Positions 29,293 through 39,714 are shown, counted from the stretch's first letter. The stretch: DNA of 64,000 bases from Bifidobacterium gallicum DSM 20093 = LMG 11596 (GCF_000741205.1 NZ_JGYW01000011.1:1-64000), one strand, 5' to 3'. Notes: generated by a model not told the origin, from the letters alone. Program-made: numbers and translations.

Positions 29293-30230
29293 TTATCACG
29301 ATGAAAGACACGGAGACCAACGAGATCTCCAACAAAATTGATGAGCTGCATGAACAGCGTGGCGAAGCGGCGTTGGGCCGTGTGCTGACGTTGATCATTA
29401 TGACCGACGAAACCCATCTTGAGGATTCACTGGCCTTGGCCAATGAGGCAAGCCGTGAGCATCCGTGCCGTGTCATCGCGATTGTGCCAAGCACGCGCAA
29501 AGCCAACGGCGAGGAGCATTCGCGCACCTATCTGGATGCGGAAGTGCGCTTTGGTGCGGATGCCGGCGCCGGTGAAGTCATCGTGTTGCGTACGCGCGGA
29601 GGGCTGAGCCACCACTTGGACACGTTGACCATTCCGCTGCTCGTGCCGGATGCGCCGATTGTGGCGTGGTGGCCGACCGATGCTCCCAGCGACCCGTCGG
29701 CGCATCTGGTGGGAGCCATGGCCAACAGTCGTATCACCGACGCGTTGCGCAGCGCGAACCCACATCGCACGCTGGCTGATTTGCAGCGTAACTGGTCGCC
29801 CGAAAACATTGACATGTCGTGGACGCGTCTGACTGTATGGCGTGCCATGCTGGCCGCGTTGCTCGACCAGCCGCCGCATCTGCCGATCACGAGTGTCAAA
29901 GTCACGGGCCCCAAAGGGTTCCTGCCTATGGATTTGTTGGCACAATGGCTGAGATTGCGCTTGAACGTGCCTGTCACGATTGAAGACGAACCTGATGCCA
30001 CGGCTGTTACGGGCGTGTATTTGACACGCAAGGATGGCGTGCTGTCACTGGAACGACGCCCTGCCGACCAAGGTGAAGCAACGGTCAGCGTGCCGGGGCA
30101 GCAACCGCAGCGCACGCCGGTTCCCACGCGCACGATGCAGGAATGCTTGTCGGAAGAATTGGGGCGCTTGTATCCCGACGAGATTTACGGTGAAGTGCTC
30201 AAAGCGTTGCCGCTCGACAGTGTGAAGTAA
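29289..30230 (+). CDS. opcA: glucose-6-phosphate dehydrogenase assembly protein OpcA
   Basis: The 313-residue protein shows the actinobacterial OpcA pattern: LTLIIMTDETHLEDSLALANEASREHPCRVIAIV, GAGEVIVLRTRGG, LDTLTIPLLVPDAPIVAWWPTDAPSDPSAH, ITDALRSANP and DMSWTRLTVWRAMLAALLD. It is thought to help assemble or regulate Zwf. GTG at 29289 overlaps the zwf stop (GTGA) and has GGAGG 5 nt upstream; an ATG at 29301 is a less likely start. Confidence 0.95.
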   Translation: MIITMKDTETNEISNKIDELHEQRGEAALGRVLTLIIMTDETHLEDSLALANEASREHPCRVIAIVPSTRKANGEEHSRTYLDAEVRFGADAGAGEVIVLRTRGGLSHHLDTLTIPLLVPDAPIVAWWPTDAPSDPSAHLVGAMANSRITDALRSANPHRTLADLQRNWSPENIDMSWTRLTVWRAMLAALLDQPPHLPITSVKVTGPKGFLPMDLLAQWLRLRLNVPVTIEDEPDATAVTGVYLTRKDGVLSLERRPADQGEATVSVPGQQPQRTPVPTRTMQECLSEELGRLYPDEIYGEVLKALPLDSVK

Positions 30231-30318
30231 CGCGGCCGGGCGACAACGCAGCTTGGCATACATGGTATCCGGGCATCGAATAGATATCTGGATACGTAAA
30301 ACAAAAGGGGCATAAGAA

Positions 30319-31158
30319 ATGTCAACACGAACGATTGTCGCGGCGAGCAGCCGCGCGGAAACTGCGCAGAATGTGGCGGACCGGTTCATCATGACGGCAC
30401 GTCGCCTGCTTGACGAACCGGGGCGCACACGCATTGATGTGGCCGTCAGCGGAGGCACCGATGGCACGGCGGCTCTGGCTGCGATCAACGACTCCCCTGC
30501 TCGCGATGCCGTGGATTGGTCACGCGTGCATATCTGGTGGGGTGATGAACGGTTTGTGGCCGCTGACTCGCCGGAGCGCAATGCACGCGCCGCACGTAAA
30601 GCGCTGCTCAACACGCTGTTGCGCTCGGGGGCGCTGGACGGTTCGCAAATCCATGAAATGCCTGCAGACGGCCGCAGCGCAGTTGAGATTGATAGCGCAA
30701 GCGACGCTGAAGATGATGAGAAGTTGGCACGCGCCTCACGCGTCTACCAGTCGGTCATGGTCAACGAACTGGGACTCAAACCGTATGAACGGGCGTTGGA
30801 CCATCCCGAGCTCGCGAGCAATGCGCGCAGGCCCTCGCTCGACATCGCGATGTTCGGCATTGGCCCCGACGGTCATATCGCGTCACTGTTCCCCAACTTC
30901 CCGCAAACGTTGATCGACAATGATGACATTCTGTGCGTGGGCGTGGCCGGCTCACCGAAAATGCCGCCGTTGCGCTTGACACTGACTGTGCCGATGATCA
31001 ACCAGTCAGCCCAAGTATGGATGATCGGCTCAGGCGCGGCCAAAGCGCAGGCTGTGCAAGAAACGTTCACGCGGCACAACGATCCGGCATGGCCCGGTTC
31101 CTTTGTCAACGGCAAGCAGCAGACCATCTGGTTCACCGACCAGGCTGTGCAGGTGTGA
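30319..31158 (+). CDS. pgl: 6-phosphogluconolactonase
   Basis: The 279-residue protein has the DevB/Pgl signatures: DVAVSGGTDGTAALAAIN, VHIWWGDERFVAADSPERN, the catalytic-region DIAMFGIGPDGHIASLFP and VTVPMINQ-like LTLTVPMINQSAQVW. It hydrolyses 6-phosphogluconolactone and completes the zwf-opcA-pgl run. It begins 88 nt after opcA; GGGGC lies upstream of the ATG. An insertion of about 20 acidic residues (around SASDAEDDEK) lies in the first half. Confidence 0.93.
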   Translation: MSTRTIVAASSRAETAQNVADRFIMTARRLLDEPGRTRIDVAVSGGTDGTAALAAINDSPARDAVDWSRVHIWWGDERFVAADSPERNARAARKALLNTLLRSGALDGSQIHEMPADGRSAVEIDSASDAEDDEKLARASRVYQSVMVNELGLKPYERALDHPELASNARRPSLDIAMFGIGPDGHIASLFPNFPQTLIDNDDILCVGVAGSPKMPPLRLTLTVPMINQSAQVWMIGSGAAKAQAVQETFTRHNDPAWPGSFVNGKQQTIWFTDQAVQV

Positions 31159-31185
31159 ACCAAGCAACCTTAAGCGGCTCCTATG

Positions 31186-31234
31186 AATGCGAATAGGGCG
31201 ACCCACCACACCGGTGGAGCGCCCTATTCGCATT
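31186..31234. terminator. bidirectional terminator between pgl and gnd
   Basis: A 15-bp stem, AATGCGAATAGGGCG / CGCCCTATTCGCATT, lies between two convergent genes. The loop can fold further through a small internal stem (CCAC/GTGG). Confidence 0.75.
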
Positions 31235-31263
31235 CGTGTGTACTACGCACGAAGGTTGGAAAA

Positions 31264-32733
31264 TCAGTGGGAAACCTGAATTTCCTTCTGGCCCGGTTCG
31301 GCCCACAATGTATGGAATGCGCCTGGTTCATCCACACGCTGGTAGGTGTGGGCGCCAAACAGGTCGCGCTGGCCTTGGATCAATGCGGCCGGCAAACGCT
31401 TGGCACGCAAGCCGTCGAAGTAGGCCAGAGACGACGAGAACACGGGCGTCGGGATGCCATGTTCCACAGCAGTGGCGATGACCTTGCGCCATGCGGCTTC
31501 GCAGTTTTCGAGCGCTTGCTTGAAGTACGGAGCGAACAGCAGCGACACGTCAGCGGCACCGGATTCAAATGCATCGGAAATGCGATTGAGGAACTTGGCG
31601 CGAATGATGCACCCGGCACGCCAAATGCGGGCCAATTGGGCCATATCGATGTCCCAACCGTACACTTTGCCGGCCTCGGCGATTTCATTGAACCCTTGGG
31701 CATAGGCCACAATCTTCGACGCATACAATGCCTGGCGGATCAGTTCGATGAACGCCTGCTTGGCCTCGTCATCCAAAGCCAGCGAGGCGTCCGGCCCATT
31801 GAATGGATCCTTCTGCGCCTGCTCACGCAGCTGCGTCTGATCCGACAGTCCGCGGGCGAACACGGCTTCGGCGATACCCGTCACCGGCACGCCAAGCGAC
31901 AACGCCGTCTGCACAGTCCACGTGCCCGTGCCCTTCATGCCCGCATGGTCCACAATCACATCGACGAGCGGCTTACCGGTCTTCTCATCACGCTTGCGCA
32001 GTACTTCGGCCGTGATTTCCACGAGATACGAATCCAGTTCCGTCTCGTTCCACTGCGCGAACACGTCGCCGATCTGCTCAGGGGCCATGCCCAGGCCACG
32101 GCGCATCAAGTCATAGCTTTCGGCAATGAGCTGCATGTCGGCGTATTCAATGCCGTTGTGCACCATCTTGACAAAATGACCTGCACCGTTGGGGCCAATA
32201 TGCGCCACACACGGTTCACCGTCCGGAGCCTTGGCCGCAATCGATTCGAGAATCGGCTTGAGCGTATTCCATGACCAATCCGAACCACCCGGCATCATGC
32301 TCGGACCATTCAGCGCACCTTCCTCGCCACCGGACACGCCCATACCCACGAAATGGATACCGAGCTTGGCCATTTCCTTTTCGCGACGGATCGTATCTTC
32401 AAAATACGCGTTGCCACCATCAACAATGATGTCACCCTGCTCCATGTATTCGGCAAGCTCTTTGATGACCTGGTCGGTGGGCTCTCCCGCTTTGACCATG
32501 ATGATGGCCGTGCGCGGCACACTCAACGATTCAACAAATTCCTTGACCGTCTGGGAAGGAATGAACACGCCTTCCGAGCCATACTCCTGCATGAACGCTT
32601 CAGTGCGCTTATAGGTACGGTTATATACAGCCACACGATTGCCATGATGCGCCAGGTTGCGGGCAAGGCTGGCTCCCATGGCCGCCAAACCGACTACACC
32701 GACATTCGCTTCCTGTTCATTTTGGGATGTCAT
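31264..32733 (-). CDS. gnd: 6-phosphogluconate dehydrogenase, decarboxylating
   Basis: The 489-residue enzyme has NADP-binding GLAAMGASLARNLA, substrate site VDGGNAYFEDTIRRE, GMGVSGGEEGALNGPSMMPGG and the catalytic-region HIGPNGAGHFVKMVHNGIEY. It forms ribulose-5-phosphate, the third step after Zwf and Pgl, whose genes converge on it. ATG at 32733 follows GGAGG by 5 nt. The frame to 32751 adds only six residues and places GGAGG inside the gene. Confidence 0.97.
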   Translation of the reverse strand: MTSQNEQEANVGVVGLAAMGASLARNLAHHGNRVAVYNRTYKRTEAFMQEYGSEGVFIPSQTVKEFVESLSVPRTAIIMVKAGEPTDQVIKELAEYMEQGDIIVDGGNAYFEDTIRREKEMAKLGIHFVGMGVSGGEEGALNGPSMMPGGSDWSWNTLKPILESIAAKAPDGEPCVAHIGPNGAGHFVKMVHNGIEYADMQLIAESYDLMRRGLGMAPEQIGDVFAQWNETELDSYLVEITAEVLRKRDEKTGKPLVDVIVDHAGMKGTGTWTVQTALSLGVPVTGIAEAVFARGLSDQTQLREQAQKDPFNGPDASLALDDEAKQAFIELIRQALYASKIVAYAQGFNEIAEAGKVYGWDIDMAQLARIWRAGCIIRAKFLNRISDAFESGAADVSLLFAPYFKQALENCEAAWRKVIATAVEHGIPTPVFSSSLAYFDGLRAKRLPAALIQGQRDLFGAHTYQRVDEPGAFHTLWAEPGQKEIQVSH

Positions 32734-32943
32734 GTTTTCCTCCACCGACACCTAACGACTCCGGTCATCACAGTGCCTTCGACATGTTTGCAACATGTTC
32801 CAGTCTAGGACGAGGCCTTGAAGCCTGTTCGCGATTGACGCATCACATGAACGACACCCCCGTTATACAGGCGCATACCCCCGAAGCCTCCACCATGCGG
32901 CCATCGGCACTATTATGCCGATACATGGCATTACGGTGAAACG

Positions 32944-34443
32944 ATGCCCCTAAACTCCAATACCGTCCAAACTACCAATGATAGCGCCACTGCACAGCTT
33001 GGCACCAGTGTCCAATCGGGACCCGCTCCAGACCAATCGTCTTTGACGACCACAGCCTCCGCATCAACCGGCACATCTTCTGGCTCATCGTCTGGCACAT
33101 TATCAGGCAAACAACGCGTGCTGGTTGGCGTGACGCTGTTCTCGATGATGTTCGGCGCCGGCAACCTGATTTTCCCACCATTGGTTGGCGCGCTAGCCGG
33201 CACGGCATCAGTGGCCGCGCTCATCGGATTCATCATTTCCGCCGTGGGACTGCCGATCATGGGCGTGCTGGCCGTCTCGTTCGCTGGCGGTTTTGAACAG
33301 CTCGCGAACCGCGTATCCCCTCGCTTCGCCACCGTTTTGGCCGTGGCCATCATCTTGACGATCGGCCCGCTCTTCGCCATCCCACGTACGGCCTCCACGA
33401 GTTATGAAATGGCCATCGCGCCGTTCGAGTCAGCAGGTTCGCACTGGGCGCTGCAATTGGGCTATTCAATCGTATTTTTCACGCTGGCTTGGCTCGTGGC
33501 GCAGCATCCTGAGAAACTCTCGAAGATTTTGGGCCGCATCATGGGCCCGATATTGTTGGCGATGATTGTGGTGCTGTTTGTGATGTGCCTGTTCCTGCCG
33601 CATCCGCCCGTCGCCACGCCCCAAGGCGCATACGCACACACCCAGCTCATGCAAGGCTTCGTCGACGGCTACCAGACATTGGATTTGTTGGCGCTGCTGT
33701 ATTTTGGCATTGTCATTTCCGCAAACATCCGCGCGTTCGGCATCACCCAGGAGCAACGCGTGCGCCGCGAAGTGGGTATCGGCGGTTTGGTCACGGGCAT
33801 CATGCTCGTTGCGGTGTACAGCATGCTCGGATTCATCGGCACCATTTCCGACTCCATCACGCCAATCGACGCGCAGCACGCCACCGGAGCCGATGTGCTA
33901 TCCAACTTGACCGACCATGCATTCGGCCGCGCAGGCACCGTATTCGTCGGAATCATCTTCATTATCGCCTGCTTCAATGTGTGCGTGGGATTGATCAGCA
34001 CGGCCAGTTCGTTCTTCAGCGGCCGCTTCCCGACGGTATGCGGCCGGTCTGTCAGTTATCGCGCGTGGAGCGTGGTGTTTACATTTATGGCACTCGCTAT
34101 TGCCAATCTTGGGCTTGAGCAGATCATTCGGTTCTCGGTGCCCGTATTGGAAGCGTTGTATCCGATTGCCATTGTGCTCGTGATTCTTGCGTTGCTCGAC
34201 GAACCGTTTACCAGCCGTTTCCGTCCGGTATATGTGTGGAGTGTGGCTTGCACGTGCGTGGTCAGCATACTGCAGTGCATTGCCGGTTTTGCACAGGCTT
34301 TGGGTGGGCGCATCGGCTGGATTGAATCATTGTTGGCTTGGTTGCCGTTGCAGTCGTTGACGTTGGGCTGGGTACTGCCCGCGCTTGTGGGCGTGTGCAT
34401 TGGCGTTATTGTGCAGTTTGTGCATGGTTCAGGTCGCCCGTGA
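32944..34443 (+). CDS. brnQ: branched-chain amino acid carrier BrnQ (LIVCS family)
   Basis: The 499-residue transporter has the LIVCS pattern of about twelve TM helices: RVLVGVTLFSMMFGAGNLIFPPLVG at the first, FATVLAVAIILTIGPLFAIPRTASTSYE, and NIRAFGITQEQRVRREVGIGGLVTG. It is a Na+ or H+ symporter for leucine, isoleucine and valine. A 55-residue Ser/Thr-rich tail precedes the first helix and is unusual for the family. Divergent from gnd with a 210-nt gap. Confidence 0.92.
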   Translation: MPLNSNTVQTTNDSATAQLGTSVQSGPAPDQSSLTTTASASTGTSSGSSSGTLSGKQRVLVGVTLFSMMFGAGNLIFPPLVGALAGTASVAALIGFIISAVGLPIMGVLAVSFAGGFEQLANRVSPRFATVLAVAIILTIGPLFAIPRTASTSYEMAIAPFESAGSHWALQLGYSIVFFTLAWLVAQHPEKLSKILGRIMGPILLAMIVVLFVMCLFLPHPPVATPQGAYAHTQLMQGFVDGYQTLDLLALLYFGIVISANIRAFGITQEQRVRREVGIGGLVTGIMLVAVYSMLGFIGTISDSITPIDAQHATGADVLSNLTDHAFGRAGTVFVGIIFIIACFNVCVGLISTASSFFSGRFPTVCGRSVSYRAWSVVFTFMALAIANLGLEQIIRFSVPVLEALYPIAIVLVILALLDEPFTSRFRPVYVWSVACTCVVSILQCIAGFAQALGGRIGWIESLLAWLPLQSLTLGWVLPALVGVCIGVIVQFVHGSGRP

Positions 34444-34454
34444 GTTTCTTTTTT

Positions 34455-34497
34455 GATTCCTGTGGTTGGCCTCAGTGGCGTTGCCACCACAGGAATC
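34455..34497. terminator. inverted repeat between convergent brnQ and the LPDTG protein
   Basis: GATTCCTGTGGT (34455-34466) and ACCACAGGAATC (34486-34497) form a 12-bp stem. A T-run lies on the plus-strand side before it rather than after. Confidence 0.5.
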
Positions 34498-34504
34498 ATG
34501 CGCC

Positions 34505-36517
34505 TCACTCGTGTTGGCGTTTGCGCCAGCACATTAGCAACCCTGTGACGCCAAGAGCAACTAGAACACCTCCCCATGCGCCATCCCATCCTGGGCCTCC
34601 CGTATCGGGCAAACGTGGACCAGTAGCGTCGTCATGCGGTTGCGGTGTGGGCGTGTCTGCGGGATATCGCACATGCACTTGCACGCCGGGACCCGCGTCC
34701 GTGGCGAAATCCCATGTGTGAGCTGGCAGTTGCCCGCTCTGTGCAGTCAATGATTGCAGTTGTGGATGGTAGCCTTGCTCGTCGCGTGCCACGTTGACGC
34801 GTAACACGAGTCCTTGCTCAGGCATGTCACTCGTGTATGCGGCTGATTGCGGCATGCGTTGGGTGAGCCGGTAGTAATGCGTGCCTTCCTGTGCATACGC
34901 CTCATCGTTGAGCATCGTGCATATGGTGGTGTCCCAGGTGCGCTGGCTGATGTGATGAGTCTGGATCGGCGCATCTTTCTTGGGTTGCACGTGCGTATAT
35001 CGCGACGCTTCATCGACAACCGGTTCGCCTTGCCCGTCAGTGCCTACATCCACTTCTTGCAAGTCGAAAGCGTAGTCTTCATCGGCGTTCGCGTGGCCTT
35101 GGGGATCGTCAACAACGAGACGTAACGGTACGTGCCCGTAATGGCCGACGGGAGTATCGGGCGTGGTGGGTGGCGTATCAGGATTGCTGGGAGGTGTGGT
35201 GGGATCGGGTTGGGGCTGCACTGTGGTGGCGTCACGTAAGAACTCATGCAATGGTGTGGCCAATTGCAGGCTATGCGCAATGAACGCCCCATTGGCTGTT
35301 TGACCGTACGAGCCTTGCCCGACGATCACATGGGCATGTGGTGCGACAACGAATCCGTAAGTATCCCCCATCGCATGCACTTCGGTGGCGTTGGGGTATG
35401 CGAACAGGATTTGTGGACGGTGTGGCCTGTCTGGCGAGTTGTCGTCAATGTTGGCTGGTTGTATGCCTTGCGGCGCGTCAAGTGTGTCAAATAGCAGGAA
35501 TGGCATGACTACAGGGTGCTCAGCCGAACCTTCGTCATTCGTCACGATTGTTGTTTCGGGCACGCTGAGAAATCGGTCAGACCCTTGCTGCACTTCTTCG
35601 GTATGGATCTGATACCCGCGCAGATCAATGCGCAATCCTTGGGTCATGTTGGTGGCCGCGCGATTGGTGAGTGCAATCGTAAAGCCGGGTTCGCAGGCGA
35701 TCATGACCACGTTGGATACCGAGCAATGTGCGCTGTCGGCTCCGGTTATGGCAAATCGCCACCCTGTCCATGAGGATGCGTCGGGTTGCGTATCAATATG
35801 AATGCTGGCACGTGCGGCGAGCGCTGTGGTTTGCGTTGCCGCATCGGCTATGATCGCGTCAATGTCCGCATAGGTGTCGGTGAACCGCAATTGGGTGTAG
35901 CGGCGTACGCTGGTGCGATGTCCGAAGTCGGATTGGGACGTCATCCAATGCGCCGCATTTGTGGTACCGAGGTAGATGGGCAGCACGCCCGTGACCGGGG
36001 TATCAGGTTGTTGACTGTCGCTGAGATTGAGATTGCCGTTGCCAATCACATCCGCGTTGCCACGGATATAGGACGGTACAAGGTTGCGCCATCGGCCGTT
36101 GCCCCAGGTCAGTGCGCCTTGACGACTTCCATATTGGAGCACGTCGCCGCCGACGAGCATTTCCCCGATCATTTGCGGCGTGTGCATGTCCAGATCCGCT
36201 TGGGTGACGATGCCGATATGTGACAACGCGTATGCCATCGTGGGCTTCCCGCAATCTTGCGTAAACGTGCGTGTGGTCACATAGGTCGCATTGGGGTCGT
36301 TGCCGTCAGCACCTCCAGCAGGTTGGCACTCGGGTGTCGCGTTCCGGTTTGGCGCAGTGTCGTTTGATGTGGTGGCGTCCCTGGATGGACCGGTTGATGC
36401 GGGTACAGCTGCCGCTGGTTTGGGCAAACCCGTCATGATGGTCAACGTCAGTAAAAGCGCCATGGCCAGCTTGGCCATGCGCTGTAATGTCAGATGCCGT
36501 GTGGGTTGTTGTTCCAT
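34505..36517 (-). CDS. LPXTG-anchored choice-of-anchor-A-like surface protein
   Basis: The 670-residue protein begins with a signal peptide (MAKLAMALLLTLTIMTGLPKPAAAV after 13 residues). A domain of about 400 residues follows with GEMLVGGDVL, VIGNGNLNLSDSQ and PQILFAYPNATEVHAMGDTYGFVVAPHAHV, resembling choice-of-anchor-A proteins. A Pro/Thr/Asp-rich linker and a pilin-type beta domain (VPLRLVVDDPQG to GLVLRVNVA) come next. It ends in LPDTGG, a hydrophobic stretch and RKRQHE, a complete sortase signal. GGAGG precedes the ATG. No sortase gene is nearby. I infer a wall-anchored adhesin-like protein; the ligand is unknown. Confidence 0.82.
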   Translation of the reverse strand: MEQQPTRHLTLQRMAKLAMALLLTLTIMTGLPKPAAAVPASTGPSRDATTSNDTAPNRNATPECQPAGGADGNDPNATYVTTRTFTQDCGKPTMAYALSHIGIVTQADLDMHTPQMIGEMLVGGDVLQYGSRQGALTWGNGRWRNLVPSYIRGNADVIGNGNLNLSDSQQPDTPVTGVLPIYLGTTNAAHWMTSQSDFGHRTSVRRYTQLRFTDTYADIDAIIADAATQTTALAARASIHIDTQPDASSWTGWRFAITGADSAHCSVSNVVMIACEPGFTIALTNRAATNMTQGLRIDLRGYQIHTEEVQQGSDRFLSVPETTIVTNDEGSAEHPVVMPFLLFDTLDAPQGIQPANIDDNSPDRPHRPQILFAYPNATEVHAMGDTYGFVVAPHAHVIVGQGSYGQTANGAFIAHSLQLATPLHEFLRDATTVQPQPDPTTPPSNPDTPPTTPDTPVGHYGHVPLRLVVDDPQGHANADEDYAFDLQEVDVGTDGQGEPVVDEASRYTHVQPKKDAPIQTHHISQRTWDTTICTMLNDEAYAQEGTHYYRLTQRMPQSAAYTSDMPEQGLVLRVNVARDEQGYHPQLQSLTAQSGQLPAHTWDFATDAGPGVQVHVRYPADTPTPQPHDDATGPRLPDTGGPGWDGAWGGVLVALGVTGLLMCWRKRQHE

Positions 36518-36777
36518 GCCACCTCCGTCTTAGGCATGTTCCTCAGACCCGAAGAATTCAGTGCGCTTAGCGCGCAATGTCCCATACATGGCAGTCATCC
36601 GCGTCGCATATCAAGCGTTACGCTGGCTTGGAATGCAACATTTATGTACCGTATGTTGGTTCCTGTTCACGCCACTCCCAATATGACGCACCGGCGGAAT
36701 AATCCTGACCGTCTGAATTTTGGGTTGGTAGGAAGGTGGGACAGTCCGTCACCCCGATGACAACATATGGAGGTGCC
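36518..36777. other. divergent region upstream of copA
   Basis: No gene is seen in these 260 bases between the divergent surface protein and copper ATPase genes. I found no convincing CsoR- or CopY-type operator by eye. Confidence 0.5.
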
Positions 36778-39651
36778 ATGTCGGTTGTGGTGGTGCTTTG
36801 CGCCGTATTGCTGAGTTTGGCTGTTGGCTGGTATGCGTTTCGACCGAAACGTGCCGTATCGGCACAATCTGATGGAGCCATGCAAACGGCTGTGATTACG
36901 GTTCGGGGAGGCTATTCCCCCGCTGTGCTCGAGGTGCAAGCCGGACGGCCTGTGCAATTGGTTTTCGACCGTCAGGAAGGTGGTGAATGTTCAAGCCACG
37001 TCGTATTTGCCGAGTTTGGCATGGACGTGACATTGCCGGCGAACGAGCGTACCATCGTCACGTTGCCCGCGTTGTCTGCCGGTGAGCATGCGTATGCATG
37101 CGGCATGAACATGTTGCATGGTATGATCCACGCCGTTGGCGACGAGTCTGGGACCGCTACAGCGTCTCCTGCCGCCACCACGGTGGCAACGCCCGCCTCT
37201 TCACAGGCTCAATCCATGTCGTCGCTTCGTTTGGCTGATCAACTGGATGCCGAGGATGCGGCACGACAAGAAGAATTCCAGGAACTGCGCACACGGTTGA
37301 TTGTGGCGCTGCTCTGCACGATTCCCTTGTTGGCAGTGACGATGTTGCCGATGATTCCAGCCATACACGACTGGTTCAACCATGATGTGCCGGCATGGCT
37401 GTCCAGCGCATGGTTGCAGCTGGCGCTGACCATTCCTGTCATGTTCTACAGCGGTTGGCCCGTGCATCGCACAGGATGGTTGGCGATTGTGCATCGCGCA
37501 CCGGAGATGAACTCGCTCGTCACGTTGGGTACGATTGCGGCATTCGGGTATTCCTTGGTCGTCACGATGTGGCCTCAAGTGCTGCCCAGCACGTCACGCG
37601 AACCATATTATGAATCAGTCGGTGTGATTATCACGTTGATGATTGTGGGTCAAATGTTTGAGGCCAAAGCGCGCGCTGGTACGGGGCGCGCCATCCGCGC
37701 GTTGGCTGATCTCAATCCAAGCATGGCGCATGTGGTCCGTAACGGCGCTGTGCACACAATACCCACTGAGCAGGTGGTCGTTGGCGACATCCTCGAAGTG
37801 CGCCCCGGTGAACAATGCCCTGTCGATGGCATCGTGATTTCAGGCTCCTCATCGGTGGATGAATCGATGGTCACCGGAGAATCAATGCCCGTATCCAAAC
37901 ATGACGGCGACCATATTACGGGAGCGACGCTGAACACTACGGGCTCGTTGCGGTATCGCGCAACTGCCGTGGGGGCTGATACAGTGCTGGCGCATATCAT
38001 TGGCATGGTGCGCACGGCCCAAACCTCACAGGCGCCCATCCAACGTATCGCCGACAAAGTCGCGGGCGTGTTTGTGCCAGCGGTCATCATCATCGCAATC
38101 TGGACGTATGCCATCTGGTTCCTTGCAAGCGCGCCGAGCATGCATGTGCAAGGGCTCGTCTGCGCTATCAGCGTGCTCGTCATCGCCTGCCCATGCGCGC
38201 TGGGCTTGGCCACACCATTGTCCATCACGATCGCCACGGGCAAAGGTGCACAATTCGGTGTGCTGTTCCGGTCAGCCCAGGCGCTCGAACAAGCGCATCG
38301 TATCGACACGATTGTGCTCGACAAAACCGGCACTATCACTCAAGGCAAACCGACACTCGTCAATCGCATGAGCGTCAGTGATACTGACGATGACAACAGC
38401 TTGTTGGCCTTGGCGGCCAGTGTGGAGTCACGCTCCGAACATCCCCTAGCCCAAGCGATCGTGGCAGCGGCGCAACATACACAGCCAGCGGCAGAAGCCC
38501 ATGAGTTCATGAGCCATGCTGGTGGTGGCGTGACCGGGATTGTGGACGGTAAGCATATTGCCATCGGTAACGCACCATTTGTACAACAGCAGCTCAACCC
38601 ACACATGACCGCAACCAATGCATGGCATCAGATCACGGCATGGTGTTCGGACAATTCGCGTATGGGACGCACACCCGTCGTCATCGTTGTCGACGGCAAT
38701 CCTGCCGGCGCTTTTGCGATTGCCGACGCCGTCAAGCCCACGTCGCAACAAGCCATTGCCGCAATGCGAACTCAGGGGTTCCATGTAGTGCTCGTCACCG
38801 GTGACACGCAAGACACCGCTGAAGCCATTGCGCATGACGTCGACATTGAGCATGTCATCGCGCACGTGTTGCCGCAAGACAAAGCGCAGATTATATCCGC
38901 ATTGCAAGCCCAAGGCCATGTGGTGGCCATGGTTGGCGATGGCGTCAATGACGCCCCGGCCCTCGTGCAAGCCGATATCGGTTTCGCGATGGGGTCAGGC
39001 ACTGATGTGGCGATTGAATCCGCCGACGTGACACTGATGAATAGTGATTTGCATAGTGTGAGCACGGCCATCGCGTTGTCTCGCGCCACGATGCGCAATA
39101 TCCGTGAAAACCTCGCGTTCGCGTTGGGATACAACGGGTTGGGCATTCCAGTGGCAGCTGGTGTGCTCTATCCGCTCTGGCATGTGCTGCTCAACCCGAT
39201 GATCGCCGGTGCCGCCATGGCGTTCTCCTCATTGAGCGTGGTGCTCAATGCCAGCCGGCTCAACGCATTCCATCCTGACAATGCCAGCCTGCACGCCAAC
39301 CGGCGTTCCAAGAGCGCCATCGATATGGCAAGCCTGCAAGCGATCGCCGCAGCATCCCCTACCCGCGCTACGATGACGGCATCGTCATCATGCGCATCAC
39401 ATGACCCCGCCGTATCCGCGCCGTCCGGAACCTCCGAACGGCCAGCGGCCGCAACCATCAAGGAGCATTCCATGAACCAACCAGCACCCACCATCATCAC
39501 GACCGATCCCGTATGCGGCATGACTGTGGATCCGCAATATGCAGCCGCCACCCGCCAGGTGGATGGCAAGACGATCGCGTTCTGCAATCTCCACTGCGCC
39601 GAAATGTTCGACGCCGATCCCGAACGCTATTTGGCGCTGATTGAGCAATAA
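36778..39651 (+). CDS. copA: copper-type P1B ATPase with N-terminal cupredoxin and C-terminal YHS domains
   Basis: The 957-residue protein starts at 36778 (GGAGG, 4 nt spacing) and has three parts. An N-terminal TM helix leads to a cupredoxin-like domain ([45 protein letters not shown]) with plausible copper ligands. The P1B ATPase follows, with CPC (residues 471-473), DKTGT (D515), the HP motif SEHPLAQ and [10 protein letters not shown]. The last 59 residues are a YHS domain ([20 protein letters not shown]). There is no CXXC-type metal-binding domain. It should export Cu(I). The YHS part may also be made alone (see 39460-39651). Confidence 0.9.
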   Translation: MSVVVVLCAVLLSLAVGWYAFRPKRAVSAQSDGAMQTAVITVRGGYSPAVLEVQAGRPVQLVFDRQEGGECSSHVVFAEFGMDVTLPANERTIVTLPALSAGEHAYACGMNMLHGMIHAVGDESGTATASPAATTVATPASSQAQSMSSLRLADQLDAEDAARQEEFQELRTRLIVALLCTIPLLAVTMLPMIPAIHDWFNHDVPAWLSSAWLQLALTIPVMFYSGWPVHRTGWLAIVHRAPEMNSLVTLGTIAAFGYSLVVTMWPQVLPSTSREPYYESVGVIITLMIVGQMFEAKARAGTGRAIRALADLNPSMAHVVRNGAVHTIPTEQVVVGDILEVRPGEQCPVDGIVISGSSSVDESMVTGESMPVSKHDGDHITGATLNTTGSLRYRATAVGADTVLAHIIGMVRTAQTSQAPIQRIADKVAGVFVPAVIIIAIWTYAIWFLASAPSMHVQGLVCAISVLVIACPCALGLATPLSITIATGKGAQFGVLFRSAQALEQAHRIDTIVLDKTGTITQGKPTLVNRMSVSDTDDDNSLLALAASVESRSEHPLAQAIVAAAQHTQPAAEAHEFMSHAGGGVTGIVDGKHIAIGNAPFVQQQLNPHMTATNAWHQITAWCSDNSRMGRTPVVIVVDGNPAGAFAIADAVKPTSQQAIAAMRTQGFHVVLVTGDTQDTAEAIAHDVDIEHVIAHVLPQDKAQIISALQAQGHVVAMVGDGVNDAPALVQADIGFAMGSGTDVAIESADVTLMNSDLHSVSTAIALSRATMRNIRENLAFALGYNGLGIPVAAGVLYPLWHVLLNPMIAGAAMAFSSLSVVLNASRLNAFHPDNASLHANRRSKSAIDMASLQAIAAASPTRATMTASSSCASHDPAVSAPSGTSERPAAATIKEHSMNQPAPTIITTDPVCGMTVDPQYAAATRQVDGKTIAFCNLHCAEMFDADPERYLALIEQ
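39460..39471 (+). promoter_or_regulatory. internal ribosome-binding site inside copA
   Basis: AAGGAG (39460-39465) sits 6 nt before an in-frame ATG at 39472, deep inside the copA frame. The spacing is ideal for initiation. Confidence 0.6.
39472..39651 (+). CDS. possible separate YHS-domain protein from an internal copA start
   Basis: Initiation at ATG 39472 would give a 59-residue protein, [20 protein letters not shown] through to ALIEQ. This is exactly one YHS/TRASH-like domain with CGM and C-x3-C cysteines, and the linker before it is low-complexity. YHS domains bind metal ions such as copper. It is in frame with copA, so two products could arise: the full pump and a free metal-binding protein, comparable in logic to E. 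coli copA making CopA(Z). Production of the short form is inferred. Confidence 0.5.
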   Translation: MNQPAPTIITTDPVCGMTVDPQYAAATRQVDGKTIAFCNLHCAEMFDADPERYLALIEQ

Positions 39652-39680
39652 GCCGTCACCACAACCTGTGAGCATGCACC

Positions 39681-39714
39681 AGGGGCCCATCGCCAACGAT
39701 GGACCCCTTTTTGC
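39681..39714 (+). terminator. copA terminator
   Basis: AGGGGCCCATCG and CGATGGACCCCT form a 12-position stem with one mismatch and loop CCAA, followed by TTTT. Confidence 0.85.

Noticed and set aside
34455-34497. Stem as a copy of a repeat family
   Set aside because: I saw no second copy; it fits a convergent-gene terminator.
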